Origin: Candidatus Merdivicinus intestinavium
GTDB lineage: Bacteria; Bacillota; Clostridia; Oscillospirales; Ruminococcaceae
NCBI GenBank assembly: GCA_018713245.1
Contig: DVFM01000006.1
Location: 1-33,169 of the forward strand
Direction of reading: 5' to 3'
DNA length: 33,169 bases
Part shown: positions 7,199 to 13,637 of the stretch, piece after piece
Layout: each line of letters begins with the position of its first letter
How positions within the stretch are numbered: the first letter of the stretch is position 1
The notes under the pieces: model-generated
What the model was told of the DNA's origin: nothing
The model's database searches: none
The model's input: the letters and a program-made list of their open reading frames with translations, nothing else
Made by a program: the position numbers and the translations under genes

Positions 7199-8548
7199 GT
7201 GAAACTGAAAAAGTTTGCCGCTTTGGCAGCCGCTGTTTGTCTGACGCTGCCGTTTTCCGCGGGCGCGTCTGCTGCGGAATCGGCCGGGATGGAGCCGTTT
7301 TCCGTCACCTTTTCGGAGGAAAGCCGCACCGCCGTGATCCGCAACGAGGATGGGGCGGAGGTGACGCTCCAAAACGTTCTGGCCGTGCAGGAGGATTCCA
7401 TGTCTCCCGGCCGGACGGTGATTTATGCCCAATCGCCGGCGGCGTACAGCGCCGACGCCGCCAGTTTTGCGGTGGTAAAGGCGGATACCAGCGATTTTAA
7501 CCGGGTGCAGGAAGCCCGCTACCGCCTTTACGAGTACGGCAGCGGCCGGACCCGGGGGACCTTCACCGGGGAGATTGTCGCCCGCGGGGAACTGCTGGAG
7601 CGGGGGATTGTAGCGATGGACAATCCGTCGCTGGAGGAGAAGTACTACGAGATGGCGCCCCTGCACGGAAGCGGCGTTCTGGAGCTTTCTGCCGGAAAAT
7701 ATACGGTGAGCCTCAGCAATACCGACCTGTACGGCTCCGGGCACAAATGGGAGGATACCTTCCCCCTCACGGTGGTGAGCGGCCCGGACGACCCTGTTCT
7801 GGCCAAGGTGGTCCGCACCCGGCCGGTCAGCGGGGAGGGGACCTGGGAGTACCTCTCCAATGGAAGCTGGCGGTTTCGGAGGGATGGAGGCTGGTACGAT
7901 GCCGGCTGGAGCCGGATCGACGGGAAATGGTACTATTTTGCCGACGGTTCCGGCGATGGGGAGCACGGGCTGTATGAGATGGTCACCGGCTGGGTGAACG
8001 CCCTTCCCTCCGGAGTTTACCGCCCGGATGATTACGCCGGAAACGGCGGATACTATTACTTCCAGGACGACGGCTCCTTAAAGACCGGCTGGGTCCGGCG
8101 GGAGGGGGACAGGTACTTTCTGGACGGGGAAACCCGCCGCTACCGCACCGGCTGGATGAAGGAAGGAAACAGCTGGTATTATCTCCTCCCCCAGGGCGGA
8201 AAGATGCACACCGGCTGGCTCTGGGAAAACGGAAAGTGGTACTTCCTGGGCGATGACGGCCGGATGTACAGCAACGGCTGGCGGCCCGTCGACCCCTCTT
8301 CCGAGGGGGTTGTGATGCTCGGAAACTGGGGAGGCTTCCGCTATTTCCGGCAGGACGGCGCCATGGCTGCGGGCTGGCAGCGCATCGGGGAGGAATGGTA
8401 TTACTTCAGCGCCGACGGCAGCCGGTATAACGGCTGGCTTCTGTGGGGCGGGGAGTGGTACTATCTCCAGAGCGGCCGGATGCTCGCCGGCTGCAAAACC
8501 CCGGACGGTTACACGGTGGGAGCGGACGGCGTTTGGCGCGGTTTCTGA
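7199..8548 (+). CDS. Secreted protein with cell-wall/glucan-binding repeats
   Basis: A 449-residue exported protein. A typical signal peptide (MKLKKFAALAAAVCLTLPFS, cleaved near ASA-AES) is followed by about 180 residues of unrecognised, probably beta-rich sequence. From about residue 215 to the end there are 7-8 degenerate repeats with the GW...WYYF...G pattern of the choline/glucan-binding repeat family (PF01473): GWSRIDGKWYYFADGSG, KTGWVRREGDRYFLDG, TGWMKEGNSWYYLLPQGG, HTGWLWENGKWYFLGDDG, AAGWQRIGEEWYYFSADGS. Such repeats hold proteins non-covalently on wall polymers. The GTG at 7199 is chosen because AAAGGAGGG lies 7 bases upstream and the signal peptide starts there. It is monocistronic, ending at the terminator at 8572, and the N-terminal domain activity is unknown. 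Confidence 0.88.
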   Translation: MKLKKFAALAAAVCLTLPFSAGASAAESAGMEPFSVTFSEESRTAVIRNEDGAEVTLQNVLAVQEDSMSPGRTVIYAQSPAAYSADAASFAVVKADTSDFNRVQEARYRLYEYGSGRTRGTFTGEIVARGELLERGIVAMDNPSLEEKYYEMAPLHGSGVLELSAGKYTVSLSNTDLYGSGHKWEDTFPLTVVSGPDDPVLAKVVRTRPVSGEGTWEYLSNGSWRFRRDGGWYDAGWSRIDGKWYYFADGSGDGEHGLYEMVTGWVNALPSGVYRPDDYAGNGGYYYFQDDGSLKTGWVRREGDRYFLDGETRRYRTGWMKEGNSWYYLLPQGGKMHTGWLWENGKWYFLGDDGRMYSNGWRPVDPSSEGVVMLGNWGGFRYFRQDGAMAAGWQRIGEEWYYFSADGSRYNGWLLWGGEWYYLQSGRMLAGCKTPDGYTVGADGVWRGF

Positions 8549-8571
8549 AAAGGCCGCCGCGCCGTCACAAA

Positions 8572-8601
8572 AAAACCGGCGGGAAAAATCCCGCCGGTTT
8601 T
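8572..8601. terminator. Bidirectional terminator between convergent genes
   Basis: A perfect 13-bp stem, AAAACCGGCGGGA at 8572-8584 and TCCCGCCGGTTTT at 8589-8601, with a 4-base loop. It serves the wall-binding protein gene (+) and the HPr gene (-). Confidence 0.9.
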
Positions 8602-8616
8602 GCTGCATTGCAATTT

Positions 8617-8880
8617 TTATTCCGCGAAAGCAGAATCCACCAGTTTGACCAGGCTGTCTACCGCGGCCTGCTCATCAACGCCGTCGGCGATGATGCGGAT
8701 GGTGGTGCCGCCGACAATCCCTAAGGACAGGACGCCCAGAAGGCTCTTCGCGTTAACCCGGCGCTCTTCTTTTTCCACCCAAACGGAAGATTTGAACTCG
8801 TTGGCCTTCTGAATGAAGAAAGTCGCGGGACGCGCGTGGAGACCAACCTGATTTTTGACAGTGACATCTTTCAAATACAT
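8617..8880 (-). CDS. ptsH: Phosphocarrier protein HPr
   Basis: An 87-residue HPr, the exact family length. It carries phosphate from enzyme I to the PTS sugar permeases on His15 (GLHARPA, residues 13-19). In Gram-positives it is also phosphorylated by HPr kinase on Ser46 (NAKSLLGVLSLG), which then drives CcpA catabolite repression. Both residues are present, so it is a dual-role HPr and not a Crh protein, which lacks His15. The ATG at 8880 follows AGGAGAG by about 9 bases. It stands alone; enzyme I is not next to it. Its own promoter is at 9006-9033, giving a leader of about 120 bases. Confidence 0.95.
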   Translation of the reverse strand: MYLKDVTVKNQVGLHARPATFFIQKANEFKSSVWVEKEERRVNAKSLLGVLSLGIVGGTTIRIIADGVDEQAAVDSLVKLVDSAFAE

Positions 8881-9005
8881 AATTCTTACTCTCCTATACC
8901 ATGATCTTGCTGCCGTTCCCGTTAGGGCGGCGCACAACACCTTGACGGAGCCCATTTTTCTCTCTAAGCTGGCTGAACCGTCAGTTGACTGATTGAAGTA
9001 CTTTT

Positions 9006-9033
9006 ATTATAGCACAGTCGCGGAAGTAGTCAA
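9006..9033 (-). promoter_or_regulatory. Sigma-A promoter of ptsH
   Basis: Minus strand: TTGACT (9028-9033), 16-base spacer, TATAAT (9006-9011). Confidence 0.8.
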
Positions 9034-9099
9034 CCGATTTTCCGCGGGAAACGGCATCTTTTCCCGAAATTCGTAAGAGCCGCAAAATTTCAATAATAG

Positions 9100-9167
9100 T
9101 TATCCACATATTTGTGCGCAAGCAACAGTTTATTTTCCACATTTTACGGAAGGCAACATGTGGAAAA
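9100..9167. promoter_or_regulatory. Cluster of DnaA-box-like sites
   Basis: A perfect consensus DnaA box TTATCCACA (9100-9108) is followed by TTTTCCACA (9133-9141) and its inverted copy TGTGGAAAA (9159-9167). The last two belong to a perfect 10-bp inverted repeat, 9133-9142/9158-9167. They lie between the trmD stop and the ptsH promoter. There is no dnaA, dnaN or AT-rich unwinding element, so this is not an obvious origin. The inverted pair could instead be a weak trmD terminator, though no T run follows. Confidence 0.45.
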
Positions 9168-9182
9168 CTCCGCCGAAGCCCG

Positions 9183-9866
9183 TTATTTCAGCATGTCCGG
9201 ACGTTTTTGACGGGTCCGCGCCACGCTCTGCTCCATCCGCCAGCGCTCGATATTGGCGTGGTGGCCGGACAGCAGCACCTCCGGAACCCGCATCCCTTCC
9301 CATTCTTCGGGGCGGGTGTACTGGGGGTATTCCAGGAGGCCGTTCATGTGGCTTTCGTTTTCGTAGCATTCCTCCGAGGGCAGCACGCCCTCGCAGAGCC
9401 GGGCCACGCAGTCCACCAGCACCATGGCCCCCAGCTCGCCGCCGGTGAGGACATAGTCGCCGATGGAGATTTCCTCATCCACGATTTTTTCCAGGACCCG
9501 TTCGTCCACCCCTTCGTAATGGCCGCAGAGCAGAAACAGGTGGGGGATCTCCCGCAGCTCCAGGGCCTTCTGCTGGGTCAGGGTCTTGCCCTGGGGGGAC
9601 AGGTAGATGACATGGGGCTTGGAGCCGCTTTGCCGCACCACGTCCAGATAGCACTGCCAGATGGGCTCCGGCTGCATGACCATGCCCTTCCCGCCGCCGT
9701 AAGGGGAGTCGTCCACCCGGTGGTGCTTGGGGTCGGGGGAATAGTCCCGGATGTTGTGGCATTGGATCTCCAAAAGCCCCTTTTTCCGGGCGCGGCCGAT
9801 GATGCTTTCCCCCAGGACGGCTTCGCACATTTCCGGGAAGAGGGTGGCAATGTCAAAACGGATCAT
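9183..9866 (-). CDS. trmD: tRNA (guanine-37-N1) methyltransferase
   Basis: A 227-residue SPOUT-class enzyme that methylates G37 next to the anticodon using S-adenosylmethionine, preventing +1 frameshifts. The deep trefoil knot is readable: [35 protein letters not shown] and the [20 protein letters not shown] substrate loop. The C-terminal helical domain is [18 protein letters not shown]. It starts 9 bases after the rimM stop with AAGGAGG in between, so it is the next operon gene. The usual follower rplS is absent; the inverted repeat at 9133-9167 comes next instead. Confidence 0.97.
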   Translation of the reverse strand: MIRFDIATLFPEMCEAVLGESIIGRARKKGLLEIQCHNIRDYSPDPKHHRVDDSPYGGGKGMVMQPEPIWQCYLDVVRQSGSKPHVIYLSPQGKTLTQQKALELREIPHLFLLCGHYEGVDERVLEKIVDEEISIGDYVLTGGELGAMVLVDCVARLCEGVLPSEECYENESHMNGLLEYPQYTRPEEWEGMRVPEVLLSGHHANIERWRMEQSVARTRQKRPDMLK

Positions 9867-9875
9867 AGGGCCTCC

Positions 9876-10382
9876 TTAGTCGTCAAACAGCCCGTCCAGG
9901 GGCTTGATTTTCATGATGCCGGCTTCCGGGTCGGTTTCCCTGACCACCTGGGGGATGGCGGGGATGTAGCGGGTTTTGCCGTCGGCAAAGCGGATGTGGT
10001 AAACGTCGTTGGCGCCGGTCTGGCTTACGTCGGTGAGCTCGCCGTACACCAGGGATTCGTCGTCCGCGTCCACCACCTTCAGGCCGATGAGGTCGGCGAT
10101 CAGGTAGGTCCCTTTGTCCAGCTTAAAGTCCTCCCGGGCGGCGAACAGGATTTTGTTGACCAGCTTCTGCGCCGCTTCCGGCGTTTCAATGCCCCGGAGC
10201 TTGAGGATCACAACGTTTTTGTGGGGCCGGGCGGACTGGACGCGGTATTCCTCCCCGTCCAGAAACAGCCGCTTGAACCGGCAGAGAAATTCCGGGGTAT
10301 CGCACCAGGGCTGGACCCGCATTTCCCCTTTGAGGGCGTGGATGGCGACGATTTTTCCGATTTCCAGTTTTTCAGCGCGCAT
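9876..10382 (-). CDS. rimM: Ribosome maturation factor RimM
   Basis: A 168-residue 16S rRNA-processing factor that binds ribosomal protein S19 in the 30S head during assembly. The N-terminal RimM beta-barrel (KLEIGKIVAIHALKGEMRVQPWCDTPEF, about 4-31) and the C-terminal PRC-barrel (GLKVVDADDESLVYGELTDV, then RYIPAIPQVV) are both present. The ATG at 10382 has AAAGGAG 7 bases upstream. It overlaps the end of the zinc-ribbon NTPase by 11 bases, which suggests translational coupling. Confidence 0.95.
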   Translation of the reverse strand: MRAEKLEIGKIVAIHALKGEMRVQPWCDTPEFLCRFKRLFLDGEEYRVQSARPHKNVVILKLRGIETPEAAQKLVNKILFAAREDFKLDKGTYLIADLIGLKVVDADDESLVYGELTDVSQTGANDVYHIRFADGKTRYIPAIPQVVRETDPEAGIMKIKPLDGLFDD

Positions 10383-11007
10383 GGGGCATCTCCTTTGCAA
10401 GAATTTCCCGGCACCAGCGGAGGGCCTGTTCTGCGGCCTGGGCCGGCGTCAGGTCCGAGGTGTCCAGGAGGGTGATGGGCGGGGCGGTTTTGTCGTGGTT
10501 TTCGTAAAACCAGCGGTTAAAGTTCCGGTGGGTGCTGCGGAAGCCGGGGTCGGTCATGCCCCGGCGGTCCATGCGGGATTCCAGCACCTCGTCCCGGCAG
10601 ACCACCGCCAGGAAGTGGATGCCTGTGAAAAATCCCAGTTCCGAAAGCCCGGCAAATTGGGAGGGCTCGCAGCAGCCGCATAAAAGGGCGGGTTTTCCCG
10701 CCTGCTGGCAGACATTCTGGCAGACCCGGAGCCAGGTGCGGCGGTAGGCCCGGTAACGGTCCCCCATGGCTTCCCATTTTTCGTCCCACAGGATGTCGCT
10801 TTCCAAAACCATCAGGCCGTTGTCCTGGAAAAACAGCTCCCTGCTGACGGTGGATTTCCCGGCGCAGCTGGCCCCGGTGATCCAAAACAGGGGGTACCGC
10901 CGGATAGGCTGGGAGGCCCCGCAGACAGGACAGACGGCCTCGCTTTTATCCGCCGAAAACAGCATGTCCTCGGAATATTTTCCGCAGGACGGGCAGACGT
11001 GCAGCAT
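10372..11007 (-). CDS. Zinc-ribbon P-loop NTPase of unknown role
   Basis: A 211-residue protein. An N-terminal zinc ribbon (Cys5, Cys8, Cys26 and Cys29 in two CPxCG knuckles) is followed by a P-loop kinase-like domain. That domain has Walker A G45-A-S-C-A-G50-K51-S52 and a possible DxD-type site in VLESDILWDEKW. Further cysteines (CQNVCQQ, LLCGCCEPSQ) could add metal binding. The size and layout resemble small nucleoside/shikimate-type kinases or AAA-like NTPases; the substrate is not known. AAAGGAGG lies 7 bases before the ATG. It sits between khpA and rimM, where the usual operon has no gene, and overlaps rimM by 11 bases. A strong hairpin with a T run separates it from khpA. Confidence 0.75.
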   Translation of the reverse strand: MLHVCPSCGKYSEDMLFSADKSEAVCPVCGASQPIRRYPLFWITGASCAGKSTVSRELFFQDNGLMVLESDILWDEKWEAMGDRYRAYRRTWLRVCQNVCQQAGKPALLCGCCEPSQFAGLSELGFFTGIHFLAVVCRDEVLESRMDRRGMTDPGFRSTHRNFNRWFYENHDKTAPPITLLDTSDLTPAQAAEQALRWCREILAKEMPHAR

Positions 11008-11028
11008 GAAACATCCTCCTTTCGGACA

Positions 11029-11063
11029 GAAAAACGGAGCAGCCCCCTGTGGGCGCCGCTCCG
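11029..11063 (-). terminator. Intra-operon terminator/attenuator after khpA
   Basis: On the minus strand CGGAGC (from 11063-11058) pairs with GCTCCG (11040-11035), extended by G/C-rich partial pairing, followed by TTTTTCTG. It sits 13 bases past the khpA stop and before the NTPase gene. It probably lowers read-through into NTPase-rimM-trmD. Confidence 0.75.
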
Positions 11064-11075
11064 CTCTGCGGAATG

Positions 11076-11309
11076 TCAGTCAATCTCGACCATGACCTTT
11101 TCGTCCCGCATGGAGGCGCTGGCGCGCATCACGGTGCGGATGGCCTTGGCGATCCGGCCCTGCTTCCCGATGACCCGGCCCATATCGGACGGGGCAACGT
11201 TCAGGTGATAAACGGTGACGCCTTCCTCGTTGGGCGCGTCCACCGTCACCTTAACCGAATCCTTATCCTCTACCAGGCCCTTGGCCAGGGCAATCAGCAA
11301 TTCTTCCAT
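11076..11309 (-). CDS. khpA: KH-domain RNA-binding protein KhpA (YlqC family)
   Basis: A 77-residue single-KH RNA-binding protein. The nucleic-acid-binding GxxG loop is in MGRVIGKQGRIAKAIRTVM (about 43-61), preceded by a beta strand (VTVYHLNVAPSD). In Firmicutes KhpA pairs with KhpB/Jag in a membrane-associated complex that influences cell elongation and mRNA levels. It lies 30 bases after rpsP, the conserved order. The ribosome site before the ATG is weak (GAGG, 8 bases). Confidence 0.93.
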   Translation of the reverse strand: MEELLIALAKGLVEDKDSVKVTVDAPNEEGVTVYHLNVAPSDMGRVIGKQGRIAKAIRTVMRASASMRDEKVMVEID

Positions 11310-11339
11310 ACTAAAACCTCGCTTCGGCCGGAAAGGGTT

Positions 11340-11582
11340 TTATTTGCTTTCGCTCAGCTTCAGAATCTTCTTCACGGTGTCGGTGGGCTGAGCGCCGTTG
11401 GCGATCCATTTGTTGGCTTTTTCCAGGTCCACGTTGATGACGCTGGGTTCCTTGGTGGGATCATAGGTGCCGATTTCTTCGATGAAACGGCCGTCTCTGG
11501 GGTAGCGGGAATCCGCTACAACGATGCGGTAAAAGGGAGCTTTCTTCGCGCCCATGCGGCGCAGTCTGATTTTAACAGCCAT
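11340..11582 (-). CDS. rpsP: 30S ribosomal protein S16
   Basis: An 80-residue small-subunit protein, full length for the family. It starts [20 protein letters not shown] and contains [19 protein letters not shown], the most conserved part of bS16. GGAGG lies 8 bases before the ATG. It lies 78 bases after ffh and no terminator is visible between them. Confidence 0.98.
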   Translation of the reverse strand: MAVKIRLRRMGAKKAPFYRIVVADSRYPRDGRFIEEIGTYDPTKEPSVINVDLEKANKWIANGAQPTDTVKKILKLSESK

Positions 11583-11660
11583 GGAATTTTCCTCCTGATA
11601 TGAAATTGCCGTGTTTCCGGCGTTGATTTATGTGATCCGCAGGGAAACTGCGTTTCAGCC

Positions 11661-12992
11661 TTACATCATGGGCGGGAATTTTTTCATCAGCCGCCGTTTA
11701 TTGCCTTTTTTGCTGAACTGCTTCATCATGGTTTTCATCTGCTCGAACTGCTTCAAGAGCCGGTTCACATCCTCCACCCTGGTGCCGGACCCGGCGGCGA
11801 TGCGCCGCTTGCGGGAGGGGTTGATGATGGAGGGCTTTTCCCGTTCGGCGGGGGTCATGGAAGTGATAATCGCCTCAATCCGGGAAAACTGGCGCTCGTC
11901 TACATCGATGCTGTCAGCCTTGCTGCCGATGCCGGGGATCATCCCCAGAATCTGCTTGATGGAACCCATTTTGGTGATCTGGCGCAGATTATCTAACAGG
12001 TCGTTCATGTCGAAGCTGTTTTCCTTCATTTTCTGGGCCAGCTTGGCGGCTTCCTTTTCGTCCACCGCGTCCTGCGCCTTTTCAATGAGGGTTAAAACGT
12101 CGCCCATGCCCAAAATCCGGGAAGCCATCCGATCGGGATGGAAGGGTTCCAGGTCGTCGATCTTCTCGCCGGTACCGGCGAACTTGATGGGCTTGCCGGT
12201 GACCTGCAAAACGGAGATAGCGGCGCCGCCCCGGGTGTCGGAGTCAAGCTTGGTGAGGATAACGCCGGTGATAGGCAGCGCTTTGTTAAAGGTGTCGGCC
12301 ACATTGACGGCGTCCTGACCGGTCATGGAGTCCACCACCAGCAGGATTTCGTTGGGATTGACCGCGGCCTCAATCTGCTTCAATTCCTCCATCAGCACTT
12401 CGTCGATGTGCAGACGGCCGGCGGTGTCGATAATCACCAGGTCGTTGCCGTGGTCCTTGGCGTATTTCAGGGCTTCGGCGGCGATTTTCACCGGGTTTTC
12501 CTTGCCCATTTCAAAGACCTGGGCCCCGGCCTTTTCGCCGACGATTTTCAGCTGGTCGATGGCTGCCGGACGGTAAATGTCGCAGGCCACCAGCAGCGGG
12601 CGGTGCCCCTGGTTCTTGAAATACCGGGCGAGCTTGGCCGAATGGGTGGTTTTACCGCTTCCCTGAAGGCCGCACATGAGCACCACACAGGGGGGCTTGG
12701 AGGGGAACTGGATGCGGGCGTTGTCCTTGCCCATCAGGGCGGTCAGCTCGTCGTTGACGATTTTAATGACCTGCTGGGCGGGGGTGAGGCTCTCTAAGAC
12801 TTCCTGTCCGACGGCGCGTTCGCTGACGGTTTTGACGAAGTCCTTGACCACCTTATAGTTGACGTCCGCCTCCAGAAGGGCCATTTTGACCTCCCGCATG
12901 GCGTCCTTGATATCCGATTCGTTCAGCTTTCCCTTGGAGCGGAGCTTTTTAAAGGCTGCCGCCAGTTTTTCCGAGAGACTTTCAAATGCCAA
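11661..12992 (-). CDS. ffh: Signal recognition particle GTPase Ffh (SRP54)
   Basis: A 443-residue SRP protein that binds signal sequences of nascent membrane proteins and, with FtsY, targets them to the membrane. Domains: N-domain four-helix bundle (1-90, with GKLNESDIKDAMREVKMALLEADVN in two parts), G-domain (GLQGSGKTT; DIYRPAAIDQL; DTAGRLHID; TKLDSD) and the methionine-rich M-domain with the RNA-binding end (SGTRVEDVNRLLKQFEQM and a basic tail). The start is TTG at 12992, with AAAGGAGG 9 bases upstream. It lies 18 bases after ylxM, the conserved partner. Confidence 0.98.
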   Translation of the reverse strand: MAFESLSEKLAAAFKKLRSKGKLNESDIKDAMREVKMALLEADVNYKVVKDFVKTVSERAVGQEVLESLTPAQQVIKIVNDELTALMGKDNARIQFPSKPPCVVLMCGLQGSGKTTHSAKLARYFKNQGHRPLLVACDIYRPAAIDQLKIVGEKAGAQVFEMGKENPVKIAAEALKYAKDHGNDLVIIDTAGRLHIDEVLMEELKQIEAAVNPNEILLVVDSMTGQDAVNVADTFNKALPITGVILTKLDSDTRGGAAISVLQVTGKPIKFAGTGEKIDDLEPFHPDRMASRILGMGDVLTLIEKAQDAVDEKEAAKLAQKMKENSFDMNDLLDNLRQITKMGSIKQILGMIPGIGSKADSIDVDERQFSRIEAIITSMTPAEREKPSIINPSRKRRIAAGSGTRVEDVNRLLKQFEQMKTMMKQFSKKGNKRRLMKKFPPMM

Positions 12993-13010
12993 TCGGGTTG
13001 CCCTCCTTTG

Positions 13011-13382
13011 TCAGAAGTTCTGGTCCAGATACTCGTTGATGAGCGCGCGCACCTTGCGGGCGTGCTCGTTGATGGCGTGGGAGTAAGTGAATCCCCGGTT
13101 GATCCGCTCGATTTCCTCGCAGCGGGCGGTGATTTCCTCTGTGACGGCCACCAGGCGCTTGAACTTTTCGGCGAAATGGAGCTTTTCCTCCATTTCCAGC
13201 AGAAAGGCTTCGCCGCGCTTGATGTTGTCCCGGACGCCCTGCCGGGTGATCTGTTCGTGTTCGGCGATTTCCGCCAGGGAGAGGTCCTGGTTGTAATACA
13301 GCTCGATAACATCCCGCTGCTTGTCGGTAAGCATTTCCCCATACAGGTCCAGAAGGTCCGATATCGCCAGGTTTTTGCTCAT
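13011..13382 (-). CDS. ylxM: YlxM/p13-like DNA-binding protein (UPF0122)
   Basis: A 123-residue helix-turn-helix protein that accompanies ffh in Firmicutes and is thought to act as an SRP accessory or regulator. Residues about 15-60 resemble sigma-70 region 4 (LTDKQRDVIELYYNQDLSLA, ITRQGVRDNIKRGE), followed by a helical tail. The ATG at 13382 has GGAGG 7 bases upstream. It is the first gene of the SRP/ribosome-maturation operon, directly behind a consensus promoter. Confidence 0.93.
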   Translation of the reverse strand: MSKNLAISDLLDLYGEMLTDKQRDVIELYYNQDLSLAEIAEHEQITRQGVRDNIKRGEAFLLEMEEKLHFAEKFKRLVAVTEEITARCEEIERINRGFTYSHAINEHARKVRALINEYLDQNF

Positions 13383-13401
13383 CCGAAGCCCTCCTCCGCC
13401 G

Positions 13402-13424
13402 GTGTAAATCCAATCGCTTTACAC
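13402..13424 (-). promoter_or_regulatory. Inverted repeat in the ylxM leader
   Basis: GTGTAAA (13402-13408) and TTTACAC (13418-13424) lie between the -10 box and the ribosome site of ylxM. It could be an operator or a short 5' hairpin. Confidence 0.4.
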
Positions 13425-13429
13425 TGGAT

Positions 13430-13458
13430 ATTATACCGAAAACCCGCGCCGCTGTCAA
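13430..13458 (-). promoter_or_regulatory. Consensus sigma-A promoter of the ylxM-ffh operon
   Basis: Minus strand: TTGACA (13453-13458), 17-base spacer, TATAAT (13430-13435), both hexamers perfect. The last three bases of the -35 box lie in the 3' arm of the upstream terminator hairpin. Confidence 0.92.
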
Positions 13459-13482
13459 GGGGTTTCCTTTACAGCGGCGCGG
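13444..13482 (-). terminator. Terminator of the rhamnosidase operon
   Basis: A perfect 12-bp G/C-rich stem, 13444-13455 and 13471-13482, is followed on the minus strand by GTTTTCGG. It lies about 155 bases past the rhamnosidase stop. On the plus strand it is followed by ATTTTTAAG, but no plus-strand gene precedes it. Confidence 0.65.
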
Positions 13483-13637
13483 ATTTTTAAGATTTTCCGG
13501 TTTTTACAAGAGCATCGGGAAGAAAGCCGTCTTTTTGGGCGGAATGCCGGGTGCGGCCGTTCCGAAAGCAGTTGGTGAAGGATACAATTTGTAGAAAATT
13601 CGAAAATTATACGGAATTTTCGCGGGATTCCGGAAGG

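Noticed and set aside
9100-9167. Chromosome origin
   Set aside because: There is no dnaA, dnaN, rpmH or parAB nearby, only three boxes and no AT-rich unwinding element.
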